A DNA stretch of 64,000 bases from an uncultured Aquimarina sp. (GCF_947495315.1 NZ_CANLYD010000002.1:124001-188000); one strand, 5' to 3'. Numbered from the stretch's first letter, positions 33,113 through 42,531 are shown. Made by a program: numbers and translations. Notes: generated by a model from the letters alone, not told the origin.

Positions 33113-35311
33113 ATGAAAAGAAAAAGAAGAAGAGGAAAAAAGTCTCCGAAAATAGAAAATATTACCCAAGGAATACTCAAAATACTTAAATCAGATCCTA
33201 ATCAAACATTTAATTATAAACAAATAGCTGCTAAGTTTGGAGTAGACGATGCTAGTAGCCGAAATCAAATAATAAAGAAACTATCGCAACTTGCAGCAAA
33301 AAAAGAGATTGAGGAAGTAGATAGAGGTAAGTTTAAAATTGTACCAAATATTAATACATATTCTGGAAGACTGGATATTACATCTAAAGGTTCTGGATAT
33401 GTAATAGTAGCTGATCTGGAAGATGATATTTTTATACCAAATAATAACCTTAATAAAGCCCTAAATGGAGATGAAGTTGAGGTATATGTATACAAGCGCA
33501 AGCGCAGAGGTAAGAGTGAAGGAGAGATTACGAGAATTATTTCTAGAAAGAAAGACGAATTTGTGGGAGTAATCGAAATACAAAAGAATTATGCATTTGT
33601 TAATATGCAAGACGGTAAGATGTATACCGATATTTTTGTTCCAAAGAATAAAATAAAAGATGCAGAAGACGGTGATAAGGTATTGGTAAAACTAGAAGAT
33701 TGGCCGGAAAAAGCAGATTCGCCATTCGGAAAAGTGATAAAAGTACTTGGTAAACCAGGAGAGCATAATACAGAAATTCATTCGATATTAGCACAGTATG
33801 GCTTACCTTATGAATTTCCATTAGAAGTAGAAGCGTATGCAGATGAACTAGATACTTCTATTCAGGAATCGGAGATCAAAAAACGAAGAGATATGCGTAA
33901 AACGCTAACCTTTACGATTGATCCAAAGGATGCTAAAGACTTTGATGACGCATTATCTTTCGAGGTTTTAGAGAATGGAAATTACGAAATAGGAATACAT
34001 ATTGCAGATGTATCGCATTATGTAAAACCAGGAACAGTTTTAGATGAAGAAGCTTATGAAAGAGCAACTTCTGTGTATCTAGTGGATAGAGTAGTACCTA
34101 TGCTTCCGGAAGTTTTATCAAATAATGCTTGTTCTTTAAGACCACATGAAGAAAAGTATACATTTTCTGCTGTTTTTGAACTAAATAAAAAATCAGAAAT
34201 AAAAAATCAATGGTTTGGTAGAACCGTCACGTATTCTGATGCACGTTTTGCATATGAAGAAGCTCAGCATATTATAGAAACTGAAGAAAACATAATTCCT
34301 GAAGATATTTCTCTAACTGGAAAAGAATATAAAGCAGATCAAAAAATTGCTGATGCTGTGTTAAAAATGGATGAATTAGCCAAGATCATGCGTATAAAAC
34401 GAATGGGAGATGGAGCTATTTCTTTTGATAAGGTAGAAGTAAAATTTAATCTGAATGAAGAAAACAATCCGGTAGGAGTGTTTTTTAAGACTTCTAAGGA
34501 TGCAAACAAGCTTATTGAAGAGTTTATGCTACTTGCTAATAAAAAGGTAGCAGAGTTCATTGGAAAGCAAAATCCAAAGAAAACATTTATATACAGAGTT
34601 CACGATGAACCAAATGATGAAAAACTTGCAGCTTTGCAAAATGTGATTGGTCGTTTTGGTTATAAACTTGATCTTAGAGACCGTAAAACAACAACAAACT
34701 CGCTAAATGGTCTACTAAAAGATGTTCAGGGAAAAAAAGAACAAAATCTTGTAGATACATTAGCAATTAGAAGTATGAGTAAAGCAGAATACACTACTCA
34801 TAATATCGGACATTACGGATTAGCTTTTGATTATTATTCTCACTTTACTTCTCCTATAAGAAGATATCCAGATGTTATGGCACATCGTTTGCTACAACAT
34901 TATCTGGATAGTGGAAAATCTGCTTCAGAAGAGGAATATGAAGAACGATGCAATCATAGCAGTTCTATGGAAAATCTCGCCGCAAGTGCAGAAAGAGATT
35001 CTATAAAGTATATGCAGATCAAGTTCATGAAAGATCATGGAGATGAAGAATTTCTAGGAGTGATTTCTGGTGTAACCGAATGGGGTATTTATGTAGAGAT
35101 TATCAGTAATAAATGTGAAGGAATGATACGTCTAAAAGATATTAGTGATGATCATTATGTGTTTGATCAAGATGAATATGCGGTAATTGGTCAAAACTCT
35201 AAAAAGGTATACCAGTTAGGAGATGAAGTATATGTAAAAGTGAAGAATGCTGATCTTATTAAAAGACATTTAGACTTTACTTTACTTGGTAGTAGACTAG
35301 AAGTAGAATAA
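33113..35311 (+). CDS. rnr: Ribonuclease R
   Basis: A 732-residue 3'-5' exoribonuclease that degrades structured RNA. In order: a basic winged-helix-like N-terminus (residues 1-75), cold-shock OB domains ('YSGRLDITSKGSGYVIVADLEDDIFIP'), the RNB catalytic core ('FTIDPKDAKDFDDALSF' with the metal-binding aspartates, 'HIADVSHYV', 'FTSPIRRYPDVMAHRLL'), and a C-terminal S1 domain ('EEFLGVISGVTEWGIYVEI'). Length is a little under E. coli RNase R. It is the first gene to the right of the proposed origin, reading with replication. Confidence 0.95.
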   Translation: MKRKRRRGKKSPKIENITQGILKILKSDPNQTFNYKQIAAKFGVDDASSRNQIIKKLSQLAAKKEIEEVDRGKFKIVPNINTYSGRLDITSKGSGYVIVADLEDDIFIPNNNLNKALNGDEVEVYVYKRKRRGKSEGEITRIISRKKDEFVGVIEIQKNYAFVNMQDGKMYTDIFVPKNKIKDAEDGDKVLVKLEDWPEKADSPFGKVIKVLGKPGEHNTEIHSILAQYGLPYEFPLEVEAYADELDTSIQESEIKKRRDMRKTLTFTIDPKDAKDFDDALSFEVLENGNYEIGIHIADVSHYVKPGTVLDEEAYERATSVYLVDRVVPMLPEVLSNNACSLRPHEEKYTFSAVFELNKKSEIKNQWFGRTVTYSDARFAYEEAQHIIETEENIIPEDISLTGKEYKADQKIADAVLKMDELAKIMRIKRMGDGAISFDKVEVKFNLNEENNPVGVFFKTSKDANKLIEEFMLLANKKVAEFIGKQNPKKTFIYRVHDEPNDEKLAALQNVIGRFGYKLDLRDRKTTTNSLNGLLKDVQGKKEQNLVDTLAIRSMSKAEYTTHNIGHYGLAFDYYSHFTSPIRRYPDVMAHRLLQHYLDSGKSASEEEYEERCNHSSSMENLAASAERDSIKYMQIKFMKDHGDEEFLGVISGVTEWGIYVEIISNKCEGMIRLKDISDDHYVFDQDEYAVIGQNSKKVYQLGDEVYVKVKNADLIKRHLDFTLLGSRLEVE

Positions 35312-35377
35312 AGAAGAATAGTAATCGTTATTCAAAATATAAATCACACATTTATCAATTTTAAATTTATTTAGGAA

Positions 35378-36052
35378 ATGAAAAAAGTAGTATTTCTTTC
35401 GTTAGTATTTGTTGTATCCATGTTAAATGCTCAAAAGGTTATAACAAAAAATGTAGGAGATTTTAATGAACTTAAAGTTTTTGATAAAATAGAAGTTAAA
35501 CTTATCAAAGGGTCAGAAAATAAGGTAGAAATATCCGGTATTAGTAGAAAAGAAGTAGATGTAGTTATTAAAGATAATGTTCTAAAAATCAAAATGTCTT
35601 TAAGTAATACTTGGGATAATAATGATACTAATGTTACGGTGTATTATACAGATATTTCAAAACTAGATGTAAACGAAGGAGCTAAGATAATGGTGAAAGG
35701 TGTAATAACGGCTTCAGAATTGGATCTAAGAGCACAAGAAGGTGGTGATATATATGCAGAAATAAAAACTGATAAATTATTAGCACGAGCTGTTAGTGGC
35801 GGAGGATTACATTTAGAAGGAAATGCTGAAGAACAAGAAGTAACCGTTAAAGCTGGAGGACAATTTATGTCAGAAGACCTAAAAACTGTAAGAACTCAAG
35901 TAAAAATTAGTGCTGGTGGTAGAGCAAATGTACATGCTAGTGATTATGTAAAAGCTAATACAGCCGCAGGTGGTACTATAAGAATTTATGGAAACCCAAA
36001 AGAAGTGGATGGAAAAAAAGTATTTGGTGGTAAAATTATAGAGGTAAACTAA
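35378..36052 (+). CDS. GIN-domain (DUF2807) exported protein
   Basis: A 224-residue exported protein with signal peptide MKKVVFLSLVFVVSMLNAQ. The body is a repetitive right-handed beta-helix-like pattern ('FNELKVFDKIEVKLIKGSENKVEISG', 'KLDVNEGAKIMVKG', 'LDLRAQEGGDIYAEI', 'TVKAGGQFMSEDL', 'VKISAGGRANVHASDYV'), which is the head GIN (DUF2807) domain, widespread in Bacteroidota and often near anti-sigma systems. Here there is no such partner; the gene stands between rnr and a LysE-type gene. Confidence 0.85.
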   Translation: MKKVVFLSLVFVVSMLNAQKVITKNVGDFNELKVFDKIEVKLIKGSENKVEISGISRKEVDVVIKDNVLKIKMSLSNTWDNNDTNVTVYYTDISKLDVNEGAKIMVKGVITASELDLRAQEGGDIYAEIKTDKLLARAVSGGGLHLEGNAEEQEVTVKAGGQFMSEDLKTVRTQVKISAGGRANVHASDYVKANTAAGGTIRIYGNPKEVDGKKVFGGKIIEVN

Positions 36053-36063
36053 GTTCTATTTTC

Positions 36064-36071
36064 TAAATTTG
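36064..36071 (+). promoter_or_regulatory. -7 box of the LysE-type gene
   Basis: TAAATTTG fits TAnnTTTG, 21 bases before the ATG at 36093; no clear -33 element. Confidence 0.4.
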
Positions 36072-36092
36072 TAAGAAACACGCTTACATTCT

Positions 36093-36788
36093 ATGTTTCA
36101 AGACGCTCAAGCAGCAATATTTTTAGGATTTATATTGGCCTTTTTGATTGGGCCAGTATTTTTTGTTTTGCTAGAAACTGCGGCTATAAAAGGATTTAGA
36201 GCAGCATTAGCCGTGGACCTAGGAGTTATATTTGCGGATATAGTGTTTATCCTAATTGCGTATTTCAGTACAAATCAAATTTTAGAAAAAATAAAAGATG
36301 ATCCCGCCTTGTTTATTTTTGGTGGGATGTTATTAGCTACGTATGGTTCTATTTCTTTTATTAAAGAAAGAAAAAACTATAACAAACTAAGAGATACTTC
36401 TGTAGAAATTATAAATAAGCATAATTACTTTATGCTTTTTTTTAAAGGATTTTTATTAAATTTTATAAATATTGGCGTTTTAGCTTTTTGGATAGGAATT
36501 ATTGTAGTTGCAGGTCCTCAAATGGATATGGATACCAATAGAATTGTTCTATTTTTTGTAATGGTTCTTTGTACATATTTATTTATTGATGTACTTAAAA
36601 TGCTTTTAGCTAAGCGTCTTAGAAGAAAACTAACTCCTAAACGTACTTATATTATCAAAAGAGCAATTAGTATGGTTATGGTAGTTTTTGGAGTTTTTCT
36701 GATTCTGAAAGGTGTTCTTCCTGATACTATGGAAAAGAAAATTCAGGATAAGATTGAAAAAATTAGACCAGATTCCAGTTTTAAATAA
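36093..36788 (+). CDS. LysE family translocator
   Basis: A 231-residue inner-membrane protein with about six membrane segments. The N-terminal 'FLGFILAFLIGPVFFVLLETAAIKGFRAALAVDLGVIFADIVFILIAY' is typical of LysE/RhtB exporters (the GPxxxL motif appears as GPVFFVLLE). These export amino acids or related metabolites. The C-terminal tail is basic. It ends at a strong terminator before tRNA-Cys, which is on the other strand. Confidence 0.88.
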   Translation: MFQDAQAAIFLGFILAFLIGPVFFVLLETAAIKGFRAALAVDLGVIFADIVFILIAYFSTNQILEKIKDDPALFIFGGMLLATYGSISFIKERKNYNKLRDTSVEIINKHNYFMLFFKGFLLNFINIGVLAFWIGIIVVAGPQMDMDTNRIVLFFVMVLCTYLFIDVLKMLLAKRLRRKLTPKRTYIIKRAISMVMVVFGVFLILKGVLPDTMEKKIQDKIEKIRPDSSFK

Positions 36789-36823
36789 AAAAAGTCCTGT
36801 ATCAATTACAGGACTTTTTTTTG
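36785..36823 (+). terminator. Rho-independent terminator after the LysE-type gene
   Basis: Stem AAAGTCCTGTA / TACAGGACTTT with a five-base loop and a long T run. The flanking A run means it may also act on the minus strand, downstream of tRNA-Cys. Confidence 0.85.
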
Positions 36824-36894
36824 AGGTGTCGAGCGGATTCGAACCGCTGTAGATGGTGTTGCAGACCACTGCCTAGCCACTCGGCCACGACACC
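36824..36894 (-). tRNA. tRNA-Cys (anticodon GCA)
   Basis: Read on the minus strand: acceptor GGTGTCG pairs with CGACACC; the D arm GCCGAGTGGCTAGGC follows; the anticodon arm GTGGT-CTGCAAC-ACCAT carries GCA in the loop; the T arm is AGCGG-TTCGAAT-CCGCT. Length is 71 bases with discriminator T; CCA is not encoded. It is transcribed leftward into the terminator at 36785-36823. Confidence 0.95.
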
Positions 36895-36947
36895 CTTTTT
36901 GTCTTCGAGGGCAAATGTAAAAAAATTTATGATTACTTCAGATTTAT

Positions 36948-37304
36948 TTATCTTTTTTTACTCCTAGTAATTGTAACCATCTGTACATTTCCTCCAATTG
37001 GGGGGTTAATTTTAGAAACATCAACCGTTGCTTTATCTACTAAAGGTAACTCATCTAATATACGAGTTAAAATTCGTTCTGCAGCATGTTCTAGCAATTT
37101 AGAACGAATTGCCATTTCTTCTTTAACAATATGATTAAGATGCACATAATCAACAGTGTCAGCAAGATGATCAGAGTTAGCGGACGTATTAAGATTTGCT
37201 TTAATCTTTAAGTCAACTCTATAATCAGAACCAATTTTTTTCTCTTCTACCAGACATCCATGATATGCATATATCTTGATGTTTTTAAGCGTAATTAATC
37301 CCAC
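36948..37304 (-). CDS. folB: Dihydroneopterin aldolase
   Basis: A 118-residue enzyme of folate synthesis that converts dihydroneopterin to hydroxymethyl-dihydropterin plus glycolaldehyde. 'ITLKNIKIYAYHGCLVEEKKIGSDYRVDL' is the FolB N-terminal signature (the glutamate after G-x-x-x-E), with 'DTVDYVHLNHIV', 'LLEHAAERI' and 'KINPPIGGNVQMV' following. It is divergent from glnS. A minus-strand TACCTTTG (37317-37324), 13 bases from the ATG, is a likely -7 box. Confidence 0.95.
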   Translation of the reverse strand: MGLITLKNIKIYAYHGCLVEEKKIGSDYRVDLKIKANLNTSANSDHLADTVDYVHLNHIVKEEMAIRSKLLEHAAERILTRILDELPLVDKATVDVSKINPPIGGNVQMVTITRSKKR

Positions 37305-37316
37305 AGAATTTTTTTA

Positions 37317-37324
37317 CAAAGGTA
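37317..37324 (-). promoter_or_regulatory. -7 box of folB
   Basis: Minus-strand TACCTTTG matches TAnnTTTG and ends 13 bases before the folB start codon; no clear -33 box. Confidence 0.45.
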
Positions 37325-37407
37325 ATGGAATCTTTAGTAAGAATTTACAGGAAAAGAACCCTTTTCTATACAAGTGGTATAGTTATCAAACAGATATTAT
37401 ATAATTG

Positions 37408-37439
37408 TTGTGTATCATTAGAAATATTAGGTAGTTTTG
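37408..37439 (+). promoter_or_regulatory. Promoter of glnS
   Basis: TTG at 37408-37410, 21 bases, then TAGTTTTG at 37432-37439, close to TTTG-N19/21-TAnnTTTG. It ends 17 bases before ATG 37457, which supports that start and not the in-frame ATG at 37325. Confidence 0.65.
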
Positions 37440-37456
37440 TATTTTATTTTTTACCA

Positions 37457-39502
37457 ATGACAGAAGAAAAAAAATCACTCAACTTTTTAGAGCATATTGT
37501 AGAAGAAGATTTGGCAAATGGAATGAATCCAGAGGATTTACGTTTTCGTTTTCCTCCAGAGCCTAACGGATATTTACATATTGGTCATACCAAAGCGATA
37601 GGTATTAGTTTTGGATTAGGACTTACCTATAAAGCACCTGTAAACCTACGTTTTGATGATACAAATCCAGCAAAAGAAGAACAGGAATACGTAGATGCTA
37701 TTAAGGATGATATCTCTTGGTTAGGATATCAATGGGATAAAGAATGTTACTCTTCTGATTATTTCCAGCAATTATATGATTGGACTGTAGCATTAATTAA
37801 AGAAGGAAAAGCGTATGTAGATAGCCAATCTTCTGAAGAAATTGCCGAACAAAAAGGAACCACTACTGAACCTGGAATTAATAGTCCGTATAGAGATAGA
37901 TCTGTAGAAGAAAACCTGGATTTATTTCAGAGAATGAAGGCAGGTGAGTTTAATGAAGGTGCGCATGTGGTTAGAGCCAAGATTGATATGGCCGATCCTA
38001 ATATGTTGATGCGTGATCCATTGATGTACAGAATATTAAAAAAATCACATCATAGAACAGGTGACAAGTGGTGTATATATCCTATGTACGATTGGACTCA
38101 TGGAGAAAGTGACTATATAGAAAATATTTCACATTCTTTATGTTCATTAGAATTTAAACCACATAGAAAGCTATATGATTGGTTTTTGGATCAAATTTAT
38201 AGTGATAACATAAGACCAAAACAAAGAGAATTTGCGCGTCTTAATCTGAGTTATACGATTATGAGCAAGCGTAAATTACTTAGATTGGTTAATGAAGGTA
38301 TCGTAAAAGGTTGGGACGATCCTAGAATGCCAACTATTTCAGGTTTAAGAAGAAGAGGTTATACGCCTGGATCTATAAGAAAATTTGTAGAAACCGTAGG
38401 TGTTGCCAAAAGAGAAAATGTTATTGATGTTTCATTACTAGAGTTTTGTGTTCGTGAGGATCTTAATAAAATAACACATAGAGTAATGGCTGTGTTAGAT
38501 CCGGTAAAATTAGTAATTACTAATTATCCTGATGAAAAAGAGGAGTGGTTAGAAGCAGAAAATAACCCGGAAGATGATACTGCTGGATCCAGACAAATTC
38601 CTTTTTCTAAAGAATTATACATTGAAAGAGAAGATTTTAAAGAAGATGCAGGGCGTAAGTATTTTAGATTAACACTTGGTAAAGAAGTTCGTCTTAAAAA
38701 CGCATATATTATTAAAGGGGAAAGTATTGTAAAAGATAACGATGGTAATATTATAGAAATCCATTGTACATATGATCCTAAAAGTAGGTCGGGTAGTGGT
38801 ACTGAGGAATCCAAGCGTAATGTAAAAGGAACGCTACATTGGGTATCTATAAAACATGCAATTCCTTCGGAAATAAGATTGTATGATCGGTTATTTAATG
38901 ATGAAGCTCCGGACAGCCATAAGGATAAAGATTTTATGGAATTCCTAAATCCTGACTCGCTAAAAGTAATTACAGGATATGTAGAACCTAGTCTTAAAGA
39001 TCCAAAACTACTGGAACAGTTTCAATTTCAAAGATTAGGGTATTTTAATGTGGATCCTGATAGTACATCTGATGCATTGGTATTTAATAAAACAGTTGGT
39101 TTACGCGATACTTGGGCCAAAGTTAAACCTACTAAGAATATTCAATCTAATAATAGTGAACCACAAGAGAATAAGCAAAGAGAAGTACCTGCAATCGATG
39201 AAATCAAAAGAGCAGGGAAGAAGTATACAAATTTACCAGAAGAGAAACGAGAGGCTCTTAAAACAAAGATTTTAGAAGCAGCCAAAAAAGTAGACATAGA
39301 TGAGCTAGTACCGTTATATGGTACCGCTGCCAAAAAGATAGGAACACGAATAGTGGTTACCTTAGCATTAGGAGTTGTTTTAGAAACAAAAGGAATAAAA
39401 CCGGATCAATTAGCTAAGGATTTCATTATAAAAGGAAAAGAAGATAATAATGAGTTGTTAAGCAAGGAAGCATCGGATATAGCTTCTAAATATATGGAAT
39501 AG
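37457..39502 (+). CDS. glnS: Glutaminyl-tRNA synthetase with a C-terminal extension
   Basis: A 681-residue class I synthetase that charges tRNA-Gln. The HIGH motif is in 'PPEPNGYLHIGHTKAI' and the KMSKS equivalent in 'LSYTIMSKRKLL'; the GlnRS-type anticodon barrels follow ('ITGYVEPSLKD', 'FQFQRLGYFNVDPDS'). The usual enzyme ends near residue 560-570. Here about 110 more residues follow after an Asn/Glu-rich linker: a Lys/Glu-rich helical segment and then 'LVPLYGTAAKKIGTRIVVTLALGVVLETKGIKP'. This tail is not part of standard GlnRS; it may bind tRNA, as a different appended domain does in Deinococcus. Presence of GlnRS alongside GltX implies direct glutaminylation. Confidence 0.95.
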   Translation: MTEEKKSLNFLEHIVEEDLANGMNPEDLRFRFPPEPNGYLHIGHTKAIGISFGLGLTYKAPVNLRFDDTNPAKEEQEYVDAIKDDISWLGYQWDKECYSSDYFQQLYDWTVALIKEGKAYVDSQSSEEIAEQKGTTTEPGINSPYRDRSVEENLDLFQRMKAGEFNEGAHVVRAKIDMADPNMLMRDPLMYRILKKSHHRTGDKWCIYPMYDWTHGESDYIENISHSLCSLEFKPHRKLYDWFLDQIYSDNIRPKQREFARLNLSYTIMSKRKLLRLVNEGIVKGWDDPRMPTISGLRRRGYTPGSIRKFVETVGVAKRENVIDVSLLEFCVREDLNKITHRVMAVLDPVKLVITNYPDEKEEWLEAENNPEDDTAGSRQIPFSKELYIEREDFKEDAGRKYFRLTLGKEVRLKNAYIIKGESIVKDNDGNIIEIHCTYDPKSRSGSGTEESKRNVKGTLHWVSIKHAIPSEIRLYDRLFNDEAPDSHKDKDFMEFLNPDSLKVITGYVEPSLKDPKLLEQFQFQRLGYFNVDPDSTSDALVFNKTVGLRDTWAKVKPTKNIQSNNSEPQENKQREVPAIDEIKRAGKKYTNLPEEKREALKTKILEAAKKVDIDELVPLYGTAAKKIGTRIVVTLALGVVLETKGIKPDQLAKDFIIKGKEDNNELLSKEASDIASKYME

Positions 39503-39538
39503 ACAAAAATTGCTTAATGATCATTAATTGATATTTTT

Positions 39539-40522
39539 ATGAGTGGGAATAGAATACATTGGATAGATAGTGTTAAGGGTTTCGCGATGTTTCTAGTTAT
39601 TTACAGTCATAATTATCCGATGATGAATAATTATTTTTATAGCTTTCATGTACCTTTATTTTTTTTTGTTTCGGGAATTTTCCATCCCAACAATGATAAA
39701 ACTAACACTCTAAATTTTATTAAGAAGAGATTTATTAGCATAATGATTCCTTATTTTCTTTGGGCAATTTTATTATATGTTTTTTGGTTTTTGATTGGTA
39801 GACATTATGGAGAGTCTGAGAGAATGAATTTATCAGTATTAAATAATTTTATTGGAATATGGACTGGTCAAGGTGGACAGTCTTTTATGGATTGGGGAAT
39901 ACCTATTTGGTTTCTTCCCTGTGTATTTTCAATGTTTGTTATTTATGGTTTAATTAAAATAATAAATAATAAAATTTTAGAAGTAATTCTTATAGCTATT
40001 TGCGCTCCTTTAGGTTATTATATGAGTTATTTTTTTGAATGGTACATATGGAGTATCGATGTGGCTTTAGTAGGGATTGTCTTTTATGCTTTAGGAAACT
40101 ATTTTAAAAAATTAGATATATCATATGTATTACTTATTCTTTTTGGTTTGATACATATTTTGTTACATTTTTATAACGGTAAAGTGGATATGTATCGATC
40201 TAATTATGGAAACAATATTTTTCTTTTTTATATTAATGCAGTAACCGCGTGTTTTTTTTATTTACAGCTTTTTAAAAAACTTCCCAAACTAAAATTGTTA
40301 GCATACATCGGAAAACATACCATAGTATTTTTAGCACTACAAATGAGAATGCTTACTGTTATTAAATTGTTTATGATGGTATTCCTGGGTATTACAGTGT
40401 TTAAATTCACAGAACTAGAAAAATTAGGTATATCTGTAATTCAGGTTTTATTATTATTACCTGTAGCATATCTCATAAATAAATATTTACCAATATTAGA
40501 TGGAAAAAAGAAAAAGTTATAG
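39539..40522 (+). CDS. Acyltransferase family 3 (OafA/NodX-like) membrane protein
   Basis: A 327-residue polytopic membrane protein with about ten hydrophobic helices. The start 'RIHWIDSVKGFAMFLVIYSHNYPMMNNYFYSFHVPLFFFVSGIFH' is the acyltransferase 3 signature (the W-I-D-x-x-K/R-G start with H of the active site, then F-x-H-M/V-P-L-F-F). Such proteins move acetyl or other acyl groups onto surface polysaccharides. The last 23 bases overlap the start of the next gene, a phosphoethanolamine-transferase-like gene, implying coupled translation and a shared envelope-modification role. Confidence 0.88.
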   Translation: MSGNRIHWIDSVKGFAMFLVIYSHNYPMMNNYFYSFHVPLFFFVSGIFHPNNDKTNTLNFIKKRFISIMIPYFLWAILLYVFWFLIGRHYGESERMNLSVLNNFIGIWTGQGGQSFMDWGIPIWFLPCVFSMFVIYGLIKIINNKILEVILIAICAPLGYYMSYFFEWYIWSIDVALVGIVFYALGNYFKKLDISYVLLILFGLIHILLHFYNGKVDMYRSNYGNNIFLFYINAVTACFFYLQLFKKLPKLKLLAYIGKHTIVFLALQMRMLTVIKLFMMVFLGITVFKFTELEKLGISVIQVLLLLPVAYLINKYLPILDGKKKKL

Positions 40523-41990
40523 AAAATTATTCTTCTTTCATTTAATTATGAATGTTTTTTTCATTGTTTTTATTACAGGATCATCTTACTATCATACCCC
40601 ATTAAATGGATTAAAAGATAGCATTATATACTTAATTCATCTGCTTTTATTACAGCTTACTGTTGCCGGAATATTATATTTTTTCAGTTTAAATAAGGTA
40701 ATTTTTAAAATTGTTTTCCCTGTTTTTTATATGATATACGGTATAATTGCATTTTGGGTATATACTTTGGATATTTCTGTTTCATCATCCTTAATTGATG
40801 CCACGTTGCAAAGTAAATTGTATATAATAAAGGATCTTATAACATTTCAGTTTTTTATTTTTTTATTTTTTCAGTTAATAAGCTTATATATAATATTTAG
40901 GTATTATAGAACCATTGAAACAACTAAAGGCTATAGGTTTTTAAGTATTCTAAGTATTAGTTTGGTATCTGTTTTTTTTATAGTAGAAAATAAAAGATAT
41001 AACACATTTAAATCTAAGCTACCGTATAAGCTATATTATAGTATTAAGGAATACAATTCCAAGCCTATTTTGGAATTATTAGATGTAAGTAAGAGGCATT
41101 TTAGATCAGAAGTAGATAGTTTAAAAGTGGTTTTAGTAATAGGAGAATCTGTTAGGGCGGATCATCTGGGTATAAATGGATATCATAGAAATACGACTCC
41201 TCAATTAGCTAAAAAAAAAGATAGTATCTTAAGTGTAAAAAGTATTTACACTAATAAAACTTATACAGCGGTAAGCCTTTCTCAAATACTTACTAATATG
41301 AGTATTTATGAAGATAAGAATGTGGATGAAGTAAGCAGTATATATAGTGTTTTAAAGAATGCGGATGTTTATACAAGTTGGGTTGGCAATCAACTATTGG
41401 AATTTGATTATAAACCAATCATCGAGTCCAATGAAAAAGTTACAATTATTGATGAATTAAAGTCTGTATATAGTTTTCATAAGTTAAAAGATAATGAATT
41501 ACTACCCTTTTTAAAAAGGGATTTACAATTAAAGTCAGAAAAGAGTCTTATTTCACTTCATATGATTGGTAGCCATTGGTGGTATGAAGATAAATATACA
41601 GATGAATTCAGAAAATTTACGCCAGTAGTGGATAGTAAATATATTCCTTCAATGACAAATGATCAAATGATTAATTCTTACGATAATACTATTTTATATT
41701 TAGACAGTTTTTTAAGCGAAGTAATTGGAATATTACAAGAGGAAACATCACCAATAATGATGTTATATATTTCTGATCATGGCGAAAGTTTGGGTGAAAA
41801 TGGCAAATGGCTTCATGCCCATAATGACGAATCGTTAACCAATCCTGCTATGATAGTATGGGTATCTGAAAAATTTAAAGAAAAGTATCCACATAAGACT
41901 GAATATTTAGACAGTTTGTATTTGGAAAATAATACAACCGATCTAATCTATCCTTTAATATTGGATTTGTTTGAAATAAAAGAATATTAG
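40500..41990 (+). CDS. Phosphoethanolamine transferase-like (EptA/sulfatase-fold) membrane enzyme
   Basis: A 496-residue protein: five hydrophobic helices in the first 170 residues, then a periplasmic alkaline-phosphatase-fold domain. Metal and nucleophile motifs: 'VLVIGESVRADHLGINGYHRNTTP' (Glu), 'NKTYTAVSLSQILTN' (the Thr nucleophile region), and 'LYISDHGESLGENGKWLHAH' (Asp-His and His). All match EptA/CptA-type enzymes, which add phosphoethanolamine to lipid A or other envelope glycans. Its start overlaps the acyltransferase gene by 23 bases. Confidence 0.88.
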   Translation: MEKRKSYRKLFFFHLIMNVFFIVFITGSSYYHTPLNGLKDSIIYLIHLLLLQLTVAGILYFFSLNKVIFKIVFPVFYMIYGIIAFWVYTLDISVSSSLIDATLQSKLYIIKDLITFQFFIFLFFQLISLYIIFRYYRTIETTKGYRFLSILSISLVSVFFIVENKRYNTFKSKLPYKLYYSIKEYNSKPILELLDVSKRHFRSEVDSLKVVLVIGESVRADHLGINGYHRNTTPQLAKKKDSILSVKSIYTNKTYTAVSLSQILTNMSIYEDKNVDEVSSIYSVLKNADVYTSWVGNQLLEFDYKPIIESNEKVTIIDELKSVYSFHKLKDNELLPFLKRDLQLKSEKSLISLHMIGSHWWYEDKYTDEFRKFTPVVDSKYIPSMTNDQMINSYDNTILYLDSFLSEVIGILQEETSPIMMLYISDHGESLGENGKWLHAHNDESLTNPAMIVWVSEKFKEKYPHKTEYLDSLYLENNTTDLIYPLILDLFEIKEY

Positions 41991-42021
41991 TGTAGTTTTA
42001 ACTTTAAAAATATATAAAATT

Positions 42022-42531
42022 CTAATTATCAGCTATTTGCTCATCTTGTGGGATTTCAATTTCTGTTTTGAAATTCCTAAAGATTTTCTGAGTTTCTGGG
42101 TCATCTAATAATTTGTTAGATTCGATGAAATACCATTTTTCTTTTTTCTTATCATAGAATCCAAACAATGAACTTTTAAGGATAATAACCCTACCATTAA
42201 AATCCATTTTTATTGTATTTTTTACAAGACAACGATACTCATTTTTTTCTTTTTTAATATCTGCTAATTCGTCAATTTTTGAACTTATAATTTTTATTTT
42301 TTGAGCGGTCATTGTTTTAAAAACCTGGTCGATATCATTTTTTAATTGCTCTTCACCATATTTTTTGAAAATTTTAGGGTGTGTGTATTCCAAAAGTGTA
42401 TTAACATCTTTTTTTACGGAAGCTTCAGAAACTGTTTTTGCATCTCTTATTGCCTGTTTTTTTAATTTATTAATATTTTGAGAAAAAACACTTCCTGAGA
42501 CAAGTAGAAATATAATTAGGTAATTTTTCAT
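42022..42531 (-). CDS. Exported protein of unknown function
   Basis: A 169-residue protein with signal peptide MKNYLIIFLLVSGSVFSQ. The mature part has a helix-rich start ('KKQAIRDAKTVSEASVKKDVNTLLEYTHPKIFKKYG') and then beta strands ('YRCLVKNTIKMDFNGRVIILKSSLFGFYDKKKEKWYFIES'), an order that resembles NTF2/SnoaL-like folds with a catalytic-free pocket. I do not recognise a named family. The acidic C-terminus (EIEIPQDEQIADN) is unusual. No partner gene is apparent. Confidence 0.7.
   Translation of the reverse strand: MKNYLIIFLLVSGSVFSQNINKLKKQAIRDAKTVSEASVKKDVNTLLEYTHPKIFKKYGEEQLKNDIDQVFKTMTAQKIKIISSKIDELADIKKEKNEYRCLVKNTIKMDFNGRVIILKSSLFGFYDKKKEKWYFIESNKLLDDPETQKIFRNFKTEIEIPQDEQIADN

Noticed and set aside
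37325..37456. 44-residue N-terminal extension of GlnRS from ATG 37325
   Set aside because: The extension contains the promoter boxes at 37408-37439 and has no similarity to GlnRS; ATG 37457 is preferred.
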